DNA of 64,000 bases from Tricholoma matsutake (GCA_026075535.2 AP026549.1:1674001-1738000), one strand, 5' to 3'. Numbered from the stretch's first letter, positions 43,068 to 55,659 are shown. The notes: generated by a model not told the origin, from the sequence alone. Numbers and translations are program-made.

Positions 43068-44180
43068 CCCATCAGAGCGCCTCAACGCGCTTGAAAGTGA
43101 CATTACCGGAATATGCACGCAAATTTATTTGCTTAAATCTACAATCGAAAACTTTGTCAGGACCCTCCAGACTAACCCTACGACCAATATTCCCCCCATT
43201 GCAACTCCAAGCGCGCCCAACAAGGATGCGCTGCCAAATGTGCCCACTAAGGAGCATGCCCAGATCAAACTGTATCCCCCCACTAAATTTAATGGCACAC
43301 GTGTGCAGGGGCATGCATTCCTTAATTCCTGTGAGTTGTACATCAGTCTCCAGTCACATCAATTTGTTGATGAGGCTGCAAAAATTTATTGGGCCTTCAC
43401 ATACATGAAATCTGAATGTGCCTATCTCTATGTGGACTGTATTCTGCGCCAAACTAAAGAGCTCAGTTCTCTACCTTTCTCCACTTGGGGTGACTTTCGA
43501 GCAGAGTTTGTACACCACTTTTGTCCCCTCAATGAGCACCACCAAGCAGTGACACAGCTCGAGTCATCCTCTTACCACCTGGCACGTCGATCTGTGGACG
43601 ATTATATCAATGAGTTTAAGGATTTGGTGGACATGGCAGGATATGGGAGTGGGCTACCAGTGGTGGTGAAGTTCCAACGGGGCCTCAATTGAGAAATTCA
43701 GGACCAGATTGCACATATGTTGGAAGGGCACCCGGTGGATGATGATATCTATGCTTGGTATGAAGCTGCTTCACTCTGTGACAAGAACCGACTCACAAAT
43801 GCAGCGTAAAATGCTGCATTCCATGCTCCAACTACCACTCATGTGCCCTACACCTTCAATCGAACCTTTCCCTGCCATAACCCCATTCCTGTTTGTCAGA
43901 CTCCCACACCAGCCATCAATGTCCCAGTACCAATGGATGTTGATGCAGCCTGCAGCCATGTGCGTAGGTTGGATCTCTGCTACCACTGTGGGGAAACTGG
44001 GCACAGGGCTGGAGCATGTCCCCATCATCAGGATATCTGCATGCTCACCCCCGAGGGGCAATATGAACTCCTCCAAGACTTGTTGGCGCTTGTAGATGTC
44101 GAGGAAGCAAAGGATCAGGTTGCAGAGGAGATCAACTCAGAAGTTGTAGAGGAGCAGGATTTTTCTATTTGCAGCAAGTG
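43068..44180 (+). pseudogene. Gag of Gypsy C2
   Basis: A nearly continuous frame (43129-43692) carries the capsid region FNGTRVQGHAFLNSCELY and VDDYINEFKDLVDMAGYG, stops at a TGA (CGA expected), and continues to a complete zinc knuckle CYHCGETGHRAGAC near 43978-44020. The end is acidic (VEEAKDQVAEEINSEVVEEQD). This is the better of the two family C Gag copies. Confidence 0.82.
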
Positions 44181-44714
44181 AATCATACGCCCTCACTGCC
44201 TGTCCATAACCACTTTGAAGTTTTGTCAGTTGAATCCCCAGAGAATGAATCTATTTCCATGACTGTTCCCCTCTCTGACCCTTCAAAGTTGGCTGAAGAC
44301 GTACCTGCTCTTCCCATCTCTCCCTCTGCTCCACACCCCAAAATTAAATCATGGGAGCGTAAACTACAATGCAAATATATTGCCACATCTACCCCCTCTA
44401 CACATTCCTTGAACCTAGCAATAGAACTGCAGATGACTGACACTGGACAGATACTCAGTGTCTCTGTGCTTCTGGGCTCTGGTGCGACTGGTGTCTTCAT
44501 CGATGCCCATCTTGCTCAACAACATCACCTAAATACTCGCTCACTCTTGCATCCGATACCTGTGTATAGTGTGGATGGGTCCCCAAATGAAGCTGGTGCC
44601 ATCCGAGAGGTTGTAGACCTGGCCCTCTGTTACAAGGATCATAGTGAGTGTGCCCTTTTTGCTGTCACTCAATTAGGAAAGCAAAAGGTGATTTTGGGCT
44701 ATCTGTGGCTTTGA
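44169..44714 (+). pseudogene. Aspartic protease of Gypsy C2
   Basis: Open for 181 codons. The catalytic triplet reads G-S-G in VLLGSGATGVFID (Asp to Gly), so it is catalytically dead, whereas C1 keeps D-S-G. The VILGYLWL element follows and the frame ends in TGA at 44712 as in C1. Confidence 0.75.
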
Positions 44715-44879
44715 GACCATAACCCAGAGGTCAACTGGCATACTGGGGAGGTTGCCATGAGCTGATGTCCATCCTGCTGTCATACTTGTTTCACAGAAGC
44801 CAGGCAAGAACATTGTGGACAGAAGGCTGCAATATGACATACTCAGAAGTGTTGTGGTGGACCCCTGCCTATACCTGAA

Positions 44880-47574
44880 GTGGAGTTGGAAGGGGTTCCT
44901 GATCTGATGCTGGACTCGGATGATGATGAGGAGGAGCCAGAGGAAGGGGAGGAAGGTGATTGGATCTTCTACACTGCGATTCGTCCATCGCACAAGGTGT
45001 GTGCTACATTGAACATATCCCAATGCCTTGCCGAGGCCTTCCACAAAAACAATGCTGCTAAATCCTCTACTAATTCCTTGCTTCCTCATCTCCATGAGTT
45101 TTGGGACATGTTCTCCAAGGAATCATTTGACTCTCTCCCTGTGCGCAAGCCGTTGGATCACATGATCAAACTCACCCCCAGTGCAACCCCTTCATCCTGC
45201 AAGGTCTATCCTCTCTCTCCTGAAGAACAGCAACAGCTTGACCAGTTCATCGATGAGCACCTGGCCTCCAGACATATTCGACCATCAAAGTCACCCATGG
45301 CCTCTCCATTTTTCTTTGTCAAGAAGAAGGATGGCTCACTTTGACCGGTTCAAGACTATGGAAGGCAAGACTACGGAAGGCTCAATGACATCACAGTCAA
45401 AAATCACTACCCATTACCTCTCATCTCCAAACTTGTGAACCAGCTCCATGGAGCCTGATACTTCACCAAGCTCGACATCCATTGGGGCTACAATAATGTG
45501 AGGATAAAGGAGGGAGATGAGTGGAAGGCAGCCTTTCATACCAACCATGGTCTTTTTGAACCACTTGTCATGTTCTTTGGCCTTACTAATAGTCCTACCA
45601 CCTTTCAGACCATGATGAACGACATCTTCCATGACCTCATCCTCGAAGGCGTTGTTTGTATCTATCTCGATGATATCCTCATCTTCACTTGCATGGTTGA
45701 AGAGCACTGTCACATCACATGCCTCGTCCTAGAATGGCTTTGATGGTACAAACTCTACCTTCATCAGGACAAGTGCAAGTTTGGGAAGACCAAGATCGAG
45801 TACCTTGGCTTGATTATCTTGGAGGGTCAGGTGGAGATGGATCCTATCAAGGTGAATGGGGTCACAGCTTGGCTGACACCCATGAACAAGAAAGAGGTGC
45901 AGTCTTTCCTGGGCTTCATCAATTTCTATTGGCAGATTTCTCCCATCATGCATGACCACTGTTCCACTTGACAGGAAAGGAGGCATGGAGGTGGGATATT
46001 GCACAACAGGAGGCATTCGAAAAGCTTAAGGAGATGGTCACTTCTGCTCCCATTCTTACCATTGCTGACAATTTGTGTCCTTTTCGTGTAGAAGCCAACA
46101 GTTCTGACTTTGCGATGGGCACCGTTGATGATACTCAACCCGGAAACCCAAACAAAACCCACAAAATGGCTTCAGATGGTATAACACGAGTCAGAGGAAG
46201 GTTGCAAGGCCCTCTAGATGTCACCTGTCAGACCAACCATCAAATAGTCATAAAAGAACTGTTTGTCGAAGCAGTTCGAGGCTAAAAGAATGTGTTTTGA
46301 GACTTTGCGATGATTTACGAGGGGTTGCAATGATTTCGAGATGTCGCAATGCTTTTCGAGATGTCGCGATATTTTTTGAAGAGGTTTCGAGGAATTTCAA
46401 GTGCGCAGATATGTTTGGACACAAGATCGGGGGACTAGACGAGTGGTAGAGGTGACGAAAAGGCTAACTGAGGGAAGCGAGAGTGAAAATAGCATAATGC
46501 AAGGAATTTCGAGGAATTTCGAGGAAGTTTAGCATAAAACACCAAACTTTGGACTGAATAAGACTAAACTGTACTCTCAAATCACTGTGATCTGGGAGGA
46601 AGACAATGACTTTCTTGTTTTTCTTTGTATCTAGTACATCTTTTTATATAAAATAAAGAAAGTACCTAAAAAGGCTAGAGAACATGAAGCAAACATGTGG
46701 AAAACTCGAGGCAAAAGACAATATAAGTATATCAGAACAATAAAGCGAGCCTAGAAGGGGTGAATATAACACATGATGAAGAAATAATAAGAAAGAATAG
46801 CTAAAACTGGACTGTCCTTGTTATAAATTGAATAAAAGATCGGAAACTGCTTCAAGTGGATTGTATGCATGCACATGTGGTCGAAATGTGTTCGATATAC
46901 ACGATATAGTGTCCCATGTGTCCAGCATGCATCCGAAGATTGTTTGAACAGGAAATACTGTGTCCGACGATGTTTTTCGAGGTTCGATGTTTTTTGAAGA
47001 TTTTTGAAGTTTCTTCGGACTTTGTTTGTGGCCCGATATTGGTGCGATATTGTTCGATGATGGTAGGGGATATGTCTGGCATGTGTGCGATGAGTATTCA
47101 GATAGCGATATAGTGTCCGATGTCGATTTTCAATGTTCGACAATGTTCGATCGCGTTTGATACGATGCTTGACGATGTTCGACGATGTTCAATCGTGTTC
47201 AATACAATGCTCACAATGCTCAATGATGTTCGATTGCATTCGATATGATGCTTGCACTGTTTGATTGCGTTCGATACGATGCTCAACGATGTTTGATGAT
47301 GTTCGATTGCATTCGATACGATGCTCACGCTCGGTAGACTTGGTTGGGAGTGGTCGCGCTGCTTCTGGGACCTCGTGCGAGTTATCCGATGTGATTAGAA
47401 TGTGGTCGAAATGGTGAATCGGCCTTTGAGCCGAGGAGACAACCTATCACCATGTTGTCTCAGGAGTCTCCAGAGGACCAGAAGTGGCATCCTGTTGCAT
47501 TCTACTCCAAAAGCCTTAGTGCTGTAGAGCAAAACTATGAGATCCATGACAAGGAGATGTTGGCGATAATGCAT
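44880..47574 (+). pseudogene. Reverse transcriptase and partial RNase H of Gypsy C2
   Basis: After an acidic linker the reverse transcriptase shows SPMASPFFFVKKKDGSL, a [35 protein letters not shown] and an intact catalytic box [10 protein letters not shown] near 45658-45690. A 15-bp tandem duplication near 45354-45384 repeats Q-D-Y-G-R. The connection FLGFINFYWQ is followed by a frameshift, then RNase H begins (FRVEANSSDFAMGTV) and is split by the LTR at 46126-47449. It resumes LSQESPEDQKWHPVAFYSKS and stops at 47574. Confidence 0.82.
46126..47449 (-). repeat. Family A-related LTR in C2 RNase H (1324 bp)
   Basis: Starts TGATGATACTCAACCC and ends GACAACCTATCA. Flanks CCGT (46122-46125) and CCAT (47450-47453) form a 4-bp duplication with one CpG-type change; C1 shows the empty site (GGGCACCGTGTTGTCTC). 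Internally it has a GATGTTCGACGATGTTCAAT-type array at about 47120-47330. Confidence 0.88.
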
Positions 47575-48753
47575 TGATGATACTCAACCCGGAAAAACCA
47601 CCAAAACTGCCAATGAGGCAACCAATGATATTTGCACAAGTCAGAGGAAGGGTGTGAGATGTTCCAAATGTTCGTGGTCCAACCAATGGGAAGACAACTA
47701 GTTTGTACTAGTCATGAAGGTAGTTCTATCAGAGAGGAAGGTGTTTAACATGGTCTGATGGAGTATTGATCGATATTGAGGACGATCGACGATATTGATG
47801 GCAAATGATGTTTATCATTGATGGTCAGTGTGTGAACTCTGAGGACCTTTTGATAGGTCAATAGTATATGAAGGCTATAGCCAATGGCTAGGAAGTGTCG
47901 GGATGGTTACTAGTGCTAACAATAAGAGGGTCGAAAGAGGATTGAGGACAAGGATGATCGCAGAGGTTTCTCGTCGATCGAGAAAACTTGTAGAAGCTTA
48001 GATTGTTTAGATGATAGATCGGATTCTTAGAACTCTATACGAGGCAATATGTGAAGACAGTTTCTTGTATTCCCAAGTAGATACTACAGAGGTTTATATG
48101 TTTTAAAAGAAAATTCCTAAAATGGTATAAGAAACATGTGTAGAACATGAGGCAAAAGATATGAGTTAGAACACAAGGCTAAAATGAGACTGGAATCCAA
48201 ACAAGAAAGAGATATATCATGATGAAGGAGTAATAAAGGGAAAGAACTAAAAGAGACTGTCCTTTGTGTATAAACCACGCTAAGTCTTGCAATAATCCAT
48301 CCAGTGGGTTCTGTACGCGATATGGACTTGGAACGAGGCTGACCTACTATCAGCAGGTTTGAGCACGAGTTGGAATACTCTCTGGCGCATGGTATTCCAC
48401 CATTTAGATAACGAATGCAGTGCCCAATGTTGCTTGTAGTCTCTTGATGATGGTCTACGATGGTCGACGATGTTTGATCGTGTTCGTGGTTGTTCAAGGT
48501 TGATCGGTGATATTCGGTGTTCATTCAGAGGGATCTTAGGGCATTCTGAGGTAGTCCTAGAGTTGTGTGATGTAATTTCTAAGTATGATCAATGTCGCTG
48601 GTGATGTTTCGACGCAGTCGATATGATATCGTGATCGATAGTCTTGGTCGGGAGTGGTCACGCTGCTTCTGGGACCTTGTGGGAGTTAGCTGATGTGATT
48701 AGAATGTGGTTGTAATGGTGAATTGGCCTTTGAGCCAAGGAGACAACCTATCA
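47575..48753 (-). repeat. Family A LTR, 3' LTR of A2 (1179 bp)
   Basis: TGATGATACTCAACCC to GACAACCTATCA. The polypurine tract abuts it on the inside. Confidence 0.9.
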
Positions 48754-48772
48754 TCCTCCCCCTTACTGAAAT
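48754..48772 (-). promoter_or_regulatory. 3' polypurine tract of A2
   Basis: On the - strand ATTTCAGTAAGGGGGAGGA ends exactly at the LTR. Identical to the A3 tract at 53779-53797 and to the internal tract at 4674-4692. Confidence 0.78.
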
Positions 48773-48890
48773 TCTGACCGTCCCGGTCAGTCGAGCCAAA
48801 ATAACTGGGTCATGTGACATTGTTGATCGTTGATTTATGATGCATCATGGTTTGAACTTCTCTCTTTCCATTCGATCTCTTTCATCGATC

Positions 48891-50223
48891 ATGTCTATCC
48901 TTGCAGAGCTCGCCATTCCCATCCTCGATCACATGAAATCGATGCCCAAGGCTGGCAAAGCCGAAGACCTCGACTTTGAGGTGTGGGGTCGAGACCTTTG
49001 TGAGAAATTGGTATGTTTTTCCCCTTCCTTTGTTTATGTGCTTTCTGATCTCATTTGATAGGCTGAATATGATGATGTTATTGGGTCGTTCGATGAGACA
49101 TGCGATGACCGCATGCAGGCAACGTTGGACGAGGCGATTGGCCTGTTCGCACCATTTGCTCATGAGGGCTGGCTTTCTTGGGGGGGCAAGTATCTTTTTG
49201 AGGAGTATGCGAGGAAAATCGAGGGAGAGAGGCAGAGAGAGGAGGAGAGGGTGGCTTGGCAGGTGGCCATCGAGGCCAAGGCAAAGAGGATTGAGGAGTG
49301 ATGGGACGCGCTGGTCGAGGCGCATCGAGTGTTCTTGGCCGAAGTCTGGGCCAAGACCGTTTTGAAGGACAAATTTTGCGATTGGATGGCTGTGCTCGAG
49401 GTGATGTGCCTCTTGATCGATTGAGATGAGGCTGAAGAAGAAGAACCTCTGGTAGATGACCTACTGGTCATTGAGCAGATCGTTGAGAAGAGGAAGGCCG
49501 ATGAGATGGATGAGGAGGAGGAGGGCGAAGATGAGCTCGATCAGGAGCCCGTAGTAGCAAAGCGAGTTCGATTGGAGGAAGTTGACTTGATCACCTTCCA
49601 TAGGCCAGTAAGTCTTCTTTTTATGTCGATATTGTTCAAACTAATCAGGCTTTCAATTTTGATTTAGTGTGATTGTTGTGCAGGACTGAGGATGTCGCAG
49701 GAATGCGTCGTCGAGGAGGGCATGACCAATGCACTCAAGGGCTGCAGGGGTGCTACTGGGAGGGAGTGTCGAGATGGGGATGTCGAGGAAAAAGGCGAGC
49801 TCAAAGCGAGCTACAAAGGTTACTGGGGAGTCAACGGAGGTGTCGACTCCAAGACATAGTAAGTGACTCTTCTCGATAACAATTATGATTGCTAATCTGT
49901 ATGATTACTTAGCGATACACATTTGGGCCATCCAGCCCATCAAAAACACGGAGGCTGGGCCCTCGAAAGTTCATGAGCACCTGAAATGAATGACAAAGGT
50001 GAAGGCAAAGTCCGCTCAGAAGGAGAAGGGGAAGGGAAAGGTGAGAGAATGAGAGGTTGAGCCCGAGGTCACGGGTGCGGTCGAGGAGGAGATGACAGTG
50101 TTGGACACAGCACGACTCTGGCATTGGTATCTCGCAGAAGTGCTGGTGTGCAAAAAGTTGGAAGTGGAGGTGCTGATGGAGGAGATTGAGGTTTTGGAGA
50201 GGAAGTGGGAGGAATCCCAGTAG
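48891..50223 (+). pseudogene. Antisense zinc-cluster gene of element A2
   Basis: Exons are 48891-49010 (120 bp), 49062-49607 (546 bp), 49668-49858 (191 bp) and 49913-50223 (311 bp). Exons 1 and 2 have the same lengths as in A1. Exon 3 has a 23-bp deletion relative to A1 and A3 that removes the C-x2-C pair after the second cysteine group and shifts the frame. A TGA at 49299 replaces an Arg codon, and another lies at 49423. The start is MSILAELAIPILD. It keeps CGA at the exon 3 site where A1 and A3 have TGA. So this copy is broken, but it shows the ancestral gene was open. Confidence 0.72.
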
Positions 50224-50569
50224 TAGTATGTTTTTTTTTTTCTTTGGTTTAATTCTATCGTTTTTCTTGTGTCCACTCGAAATAAGTTGAAATGAGAAAT
50301 ATTGTGTATGATCGAAGCCAAGAAATGTGAGATATATGTGAAGAAACATAGGAGAGAAAAAGAAAAGAAAGTAAGATGGATGAGTTATCAAAATGAGACA
50401 TAGGGGAAAGGCTCAGAACTCCTTCATAGCCGAAAAACCCCATTGAGGTTGCGCGAACACATTTCGAATTATATCGTGACTTGTAATAGTACACTGTTAT
50501 AAGATCGAGAGTTTGTTTCAATATCGCAAGTAAGGAAAATAAAAGAAAAATGCTCTATTCGTCTTCATT

Positions 50570-53500
50570 GAGGTGAGGAATACCTTTGTCAATGTCTCTG
50601 TTGACGTCCAATGTTGTTCGAAGTTGTTCGAGCCAATGATCATCAATATCAAAGAAGTTCGGAGGAAGGGGAATCAATTTTCATACTAGATAGGGTAGAA
50701 CTCGGAAAGCAGCTACTGGTCAATGAAGAACTGAACCATCGAGCTCGCAAAGAATATAAGCGCCACTGTAGTTTTGTGCGATAACAATGAGTGGGCCAAG
50801 ATATCGAGCTTGCATTTTTCAATTACGGGCTTTCTCAATCTGTGTGTTTCGCATGAGTACGAGGTCACCTTTTTCGAAATTGTAGTCTCAAATCGTTCGC
50901 TTGTGAACTTCTTCGAAGTGTTTTGCAGCTTCTTGTCGAGCGGTGTAGACTCTAGAGTAAAGTTGGTCGCCATCGACGGCCTTGTAAAGTGACTGTCGTA
51001 CGTCAAAGTGGGCTCATTCAACAAGGCCATTGGCGTGAGAATTGTACCCATTTATCCGAATGTGATTGATATGATATCACTTTGCCAAGTATTCGAGAGC
51101 AGCAAGAAATGCTGGGCCATTGTCAGTAATGATTTCATAAAGTGAGCCCCATCAACAAATAATTTCTTTGAAGATCCAATCGCCGATGGTCTTTGCTGTT
51201 TCATTGTGAAGCATCCTGAATTCCAGCCAGTACGATATCAAACATCGACCTTGGACTATATAGTGATATCCACCAGAAGGTGGCATGTGCATTGTGTCGA
51301 TGTAGACTTTTCCGAATAGAGGGGCGGGGGTGGCGACGATTGGTGGAATAAGGAGATTTCGAGTCTGTCGCAACTGACAGTAATGGCACGTTTGGATGTA
51401 CCATGTGATATTGGTTTTCGAGTTGGGCCACCAGAGTTGTAGGGCGATGTGAGACTTCATGGTGAAGATCATTTTGTGTCCAATATGGTTGTGTGATGAC
51501 CTGATAATATTGATGCGACATTCTGGAATCACGACGATCTTGTGTTCTCCGTGATGATCTTTTCGCCATAGTTTTCTGGAATCTATAAAGAACTCGGTGC
51601 AATATTGCCTGAAGGTAGCATACTCAGTATCTGATAGATTTGAGGGTCGCACCATGTTGTCTAACCATCTATGAATGAAACCATGTAATTTGTCAATCCA
51701 ATCACCAAATTCTTCTTCTACTTTGATATCACCATCTTTGGTTTGTCAAGGATGTCGCAAAAGACCATCCGGCCCATGGTGCATACCTGCAACATGAACT
51801 AGCATGAAGTGGAAGGTTAGAATTGAAACAATCCATCGATTGATGCTAGCGCTAGGCACAATATCGGCATTTGAGAGCATGCCTTTGAATCTTGATATAT
51901 CTTGCATCGACTTCGACGATAAAGTTTTGCACCCATATCAAATACAATCAGAGTGCACCAAGAGCTCGATATAGACCATGAAGTTCGAGTTTTGGTTGCG
52001 AGAACCAGGATTCACAGTCATTAAGTGTGATTGAGCCAAATTGACTGTAGTATCATTTTCAAGGATTATCGCGGTCGCATTGCACTAGAAAATAGCCAAT
52101 TGCGATGCTCGATGTGTCAACTGCAAGGATGACTGGGGTGTTCGAGGTATAGTTGATTGCTCAAATCACTGGCGAGTTTAGCAGTGCTTGCTTGAGATCT
52201 TCTTGCGCTGATAACTGAGATGGGCCAAATTTGAAGGGTACATCTTTTCGAGTAAGGTTGATTAGTGCGGCTGCTCAATGTGCGAAACTCTGAATAAAAA
52301 TTCGACCAACTCCAATCGTTCCTAAGAATGCCTTAACTTCTGTGAGCATACGACACAGACCCCACTTCTGAATCTTATTGATGCACATCAGATCAGCCAT
52401 TCGACCTTGAATATTGCATTGATGACCTAAAATGATTATTTTGGGGACACAAGCAAATAACTTTGGTCCTGAGAACGTCCCACCACAATACTTAATGTGC
52501 TGGACAATACAATTCAGGTTCTCAAAATGCTCCCATATGAATCGTCGAATGCCTGAGTTGTTGGCGATCATTTTGTAAGACCCACCGATCATTCGATATT
52601 CCAATTTTGGACCCTTCACTGGTGTGTCATCAATATAAGGGATCATGATATGAGGGACTTCGGGTTGTAGGATGAATGTGATGTCATTGTGTAAGATCGG
52701 AACTGAGTTCATCCAACCCATCGGTAGGGTGATGATTTGTAGTGCACCAAATGGGGTCTGGAAAGTCATTAGATCTCGAGAAGATTCAGCTATGAGCCTT
52801 TCATCGGATGCGACATATAAATCCAACATCCCACCACAAGCGCATCCCCCAAACTGTTCAGCTAAATGCTCGGGGATCAGGATGATGCCTGAGTGCTGAA
52901 TCATAACTTGGTTTAGCGGCTCGAGACTGTGGACTATTCGGAGCGATTTTGCATCTTTCTTTGCAATGCAAAACCATTGCGATCGGTATGACAAGTTTGA
53001 TGGCTCGTAGACTCCTGCTTTGATCTTCTTTTTCAGCATTTTGCAGATCTGTTCCTCCAGACCAGGAGGTATGGGGATATTGCATTCAACCCAAGGAGTG
53101 TGAGGAATGACTGGGAACTCGATAGGGGGGAAGAAATCAGGTCGAAACCTTCCCCATTCATTTTCCGTCCATGTGAACCCCACTTGCTGGTTTCAAATCA
53201 AGTCATGCATGAGATCTCGTTCTTGAGGCCATAGAAAATTGCCTGGCTGATTTCGATCGATGATGTTTTTGCGTTCGAGGTTATATCGAGGGGTTGGTTC
53301 GAATATCGGAGGATGGGGATTTAATGGAGGTATGTCTTTGAGGGGATCACCCTCGATGCATCAAATAATTCGAAACTGATTGGGTAGTTTGGCCATGATT
53401 GGATGGACCTTCTGTGCAACTGGTTTATACTTCTTCTTTGTCGATAAATAAATAGACTGGTGATTGTTGGAAATAACGGAGGAAGGGGAAACATACGATG

Positions 53501-53650
53501 AAGAAGTTTGCATAGGTATGAACACCATCGAGGTGTTTCGAGGAACGTGGAACTTGTTGCACACAGATAAATATAAATTGGAAAGCAATGTGGATAATTC
53601 TTCAGAGGAGTTGATTTCAGGGATATTTGCAGTGCATTCAATAAATATAG
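50570..53650 (-). pseudogene. Pol remnant of element A2 (reverse transcriptase to integrase)
   Basis: The frame 53183-52275 holds reverse transcriptase with PYIDDTPVKGP and LGTIGVGRIFIQSFAH. RNase H follows with stops and ends near 51800. Integrase has HNHIGHK and TCHYCQL (51655-51152), then fragments including ITDNGPAFL and GYNS. Two deletions relative to A3 are seen: about 150 bp in the RNase H-integrase linker, including the central polypurine tract, and about 260 bp in the integrase C-terminal part. Protease and Gag are absent because the copy is cut at 53650. Confidence 0.8.
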
Positions 53651-53778
53651 AGTCGATATGATATCGTGATCAATAGACTGGGTCGCGCTGCATCTGGGAC
53701 ATCATAGGAGTTAGCCAATGTGATTAGAATGTGGTTAAAGTGTTGAATTGGCCTTTGAGCCGAGGAGACAACCTATCA
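53651..53778 (-). repeat. Residual LTR end between A2 and A3 (128 bp)
   Basis: It matches the last ~128 bp of the 47575 and 61870 LTRs, ends GACAACCTATCA and is followed by the A3 polypurine tract. The rest of this LTR is missing. Confidence 0.88.
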
Positions 53779-53797
53779 TCCTCCCCCTTACTGAAAT
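53779..53797 (-). promoter_or_regulatory. 3' polypurine tract of A3
   Basis: ATTTCAGTAAGGGGGAGGA on the - strand, abutting the residual LTR end. Confidence 0.78.
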
Positions 53798-53926
53798 TCT
53801 GACTGTCCCGGTCAGTCAAGCCGAAATAACTGGGTCATGTGACATTGTTGATTGTTGATTTAAGGCGTGTCGTGGTTCGAACTTTTCTCCTTCTATTTGA
53901 TCTCCTTCATCAACTTCCTCAACATT

Positions 53927-55345
53927 ATGTCCATCCTCGCTGAACTTGCCCTTCCCATTCTCGATCAAGCGAAATCAATGCCCGAGGCTGGCAAAGCTGA
54001 AGACCTTGACTTCGAGGTGTGGGGTCGTGACTTCTGTGAAAAAATGGTGTGTTTTTCCCTTTTCTTTGTTCAATCTGCTTCCTGACATCGTTGATAGGCT
54101 GAATACGACGATCTGATCGGGTTGTTCAATGAGGCACGCAACGACCATGTGCAGGCGACGTTGGACAAGGCGATCAGCCTATTCACACCATTCACTCATG
54201 AGGATTGGGTTTTGTGGGGTGGGAAGTATCTTTTTGAGGAGTATTCAAGGAAGAGAGAGGAAGAGAGGAAGAGAGAGGAAGAGAGGAAGAGAGAGGAAGA
54301 GAGGAAGAGAGAGGAAGAGCAAATTGCTCGGCAAGTGGCTGTCAAGGCCAAAGCAAAGAGGATTGAGGAACGACAGGATGCGCTGGTCGAGGTACGTTGA
54401 ACATTCTTGGCCAAAGTCCAGGCAAAAAGTGTGTCGAGGGACAAATTCCACGATTGTATGGCTGTGCTTGAGGTGATGCGCCTTTTGATTGATCGAGATG
54501 AGGCCGTGGACGAAGAACTTCTGGCCGATGACCTACTGGTCATTGAGCAGATCGTCGAGAAGAGGAAGGCCAATGAGTTGGACGAGGAGGAGGAGGGTGA
54601 GGATGAGATGGATGAGGAGCCTGTGGTCGCAAAGCGGGTGCAGCTAGAGGAAGGTGATTTGATCACCTTCCATGGGCCAGTAAGTCGTCATTTTCTTTTG
54701 ATATCATTTAGGCTAATCAGGCTGTCGATATTGCTTTAGTGTGATTGTTGCACAGGATTGAGGACATTGCAGGAGTGTATCGTCGAGGAGGGCACCCCAA
54801 AGTGCAAGCAATGCACTCAAGGGCTGCAGGGGTGTTACTGGGAGGGAGTATCAAGGCGAGGACTCCAACAAGGCAAGTCGAGGAAAAAGGCGGGCTCCAA
54901 GTGAGCTACAAAGAATACAGGGGAGTCAACGGAGTTGTTGACTCCAAGGCGTAGTAAGTGAAATTCCTTGATAACCAGTACAATTGCTAATTTGTGTGAT
55001 TACTTAGCCATATGCATTTGGGCCATCCAGCCCATCCAAAATGCAGAGGCCGAGCCCTCAAAAGTCAATGAGCGCCTGAAATGAATGATGAAGATGAAGG
55101 GGAAATTGGCTGAGAAGGACAAGGGGAAGGGGAAGGGGAAAGCTCGAGAGTGAGAAGTCAAACCCGAGGTCGCAGGTCTGGTCGAGGGGGTGTCAATGGT
55201 GGTGGAGGACGAGATAACGCAGTCGGACACAGCAAGACTCCGTCGTCAATATCTCATGGAAGTCCTGGTGTGGAAAAAGCTAGAGGCAGAGGTTTTGATG
55301 GAGGAAATCAAGGTGTTGGAGAGGAAGTGGGAGGAATCCCAGTAG
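53927..55345 (+). pseudogene. Antisense zinc-cluster gene of element A3
   Basis: Exons are 53927-54046 (120), 54098-54679 (582), 54740-54953 (214) and 55008-55345 (338). Lengths equal those of A1 except exon 2, which is 36 bp longer because of an in-frame expansion of an AGAGAGGAAG-type repeat (54246-54318, encoding KREEER units in the coiled coil). The cysteine cluster at the start of exon 3 is complete, with the second residue pair reading C-D-C-C where A1 has C-D-R-C, a CGT to TGT change. TGA stops lie in exon 2 (about 54398), exon 3 (about 54903) and exon 4 (about 55081). The phase is otherwise kept throughout. Confidence 0.75.
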
Positions 55346-55659
55346 ACAGTTGTTTTATTGTTTTAATTTTATTGTTTTTCTTGTGTCTGAGTGAAAGAAG
55401 TTTGAAATGTGAAATATTGCATATACTCAAAGCCAGGAAATGTAAGATATATGCAAAGAAACATAGGAGAGAAAAAGAAAAGAAAGTAAGATGGATGAGT
55501 TATCAAAATGAGACATAGGGGAAAGGCTCAGAACTCCTTCATAGCCAAAAAACCCCATCGAGGTTGCACAAACACATTTCGAACGATATCGCGACTTGTA
55601 ATAGTACACTGTTATAAGATTGAGAGTTTGTTTCAATATCGCAAGTAAGGAAAATAAAA

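Larger units (their letters stand above)
43068..47574 (+). mobile_element. Gypsy family C, copy C2, interrupted
   Basis: It is collinear with C1 from Gag through RNase H, with a better-kept reverse transcriptase. A family A LTR is inserted at 46126-47449, and the element ends abruptly at 47574 where the compound family A element begins. Integrase is absent. C2 retains more CG dinucleotides than C1. Confidence 0.85.

Noticed and set aside
47098..47328. Spaced repeats (GATGTTCGACGATG-like) that at first sight resemble a CRISPR array
   Set aside because: The units are degenerate tandem repeats without unique spacers and lie within an LTR; the organism is eukaryotic.
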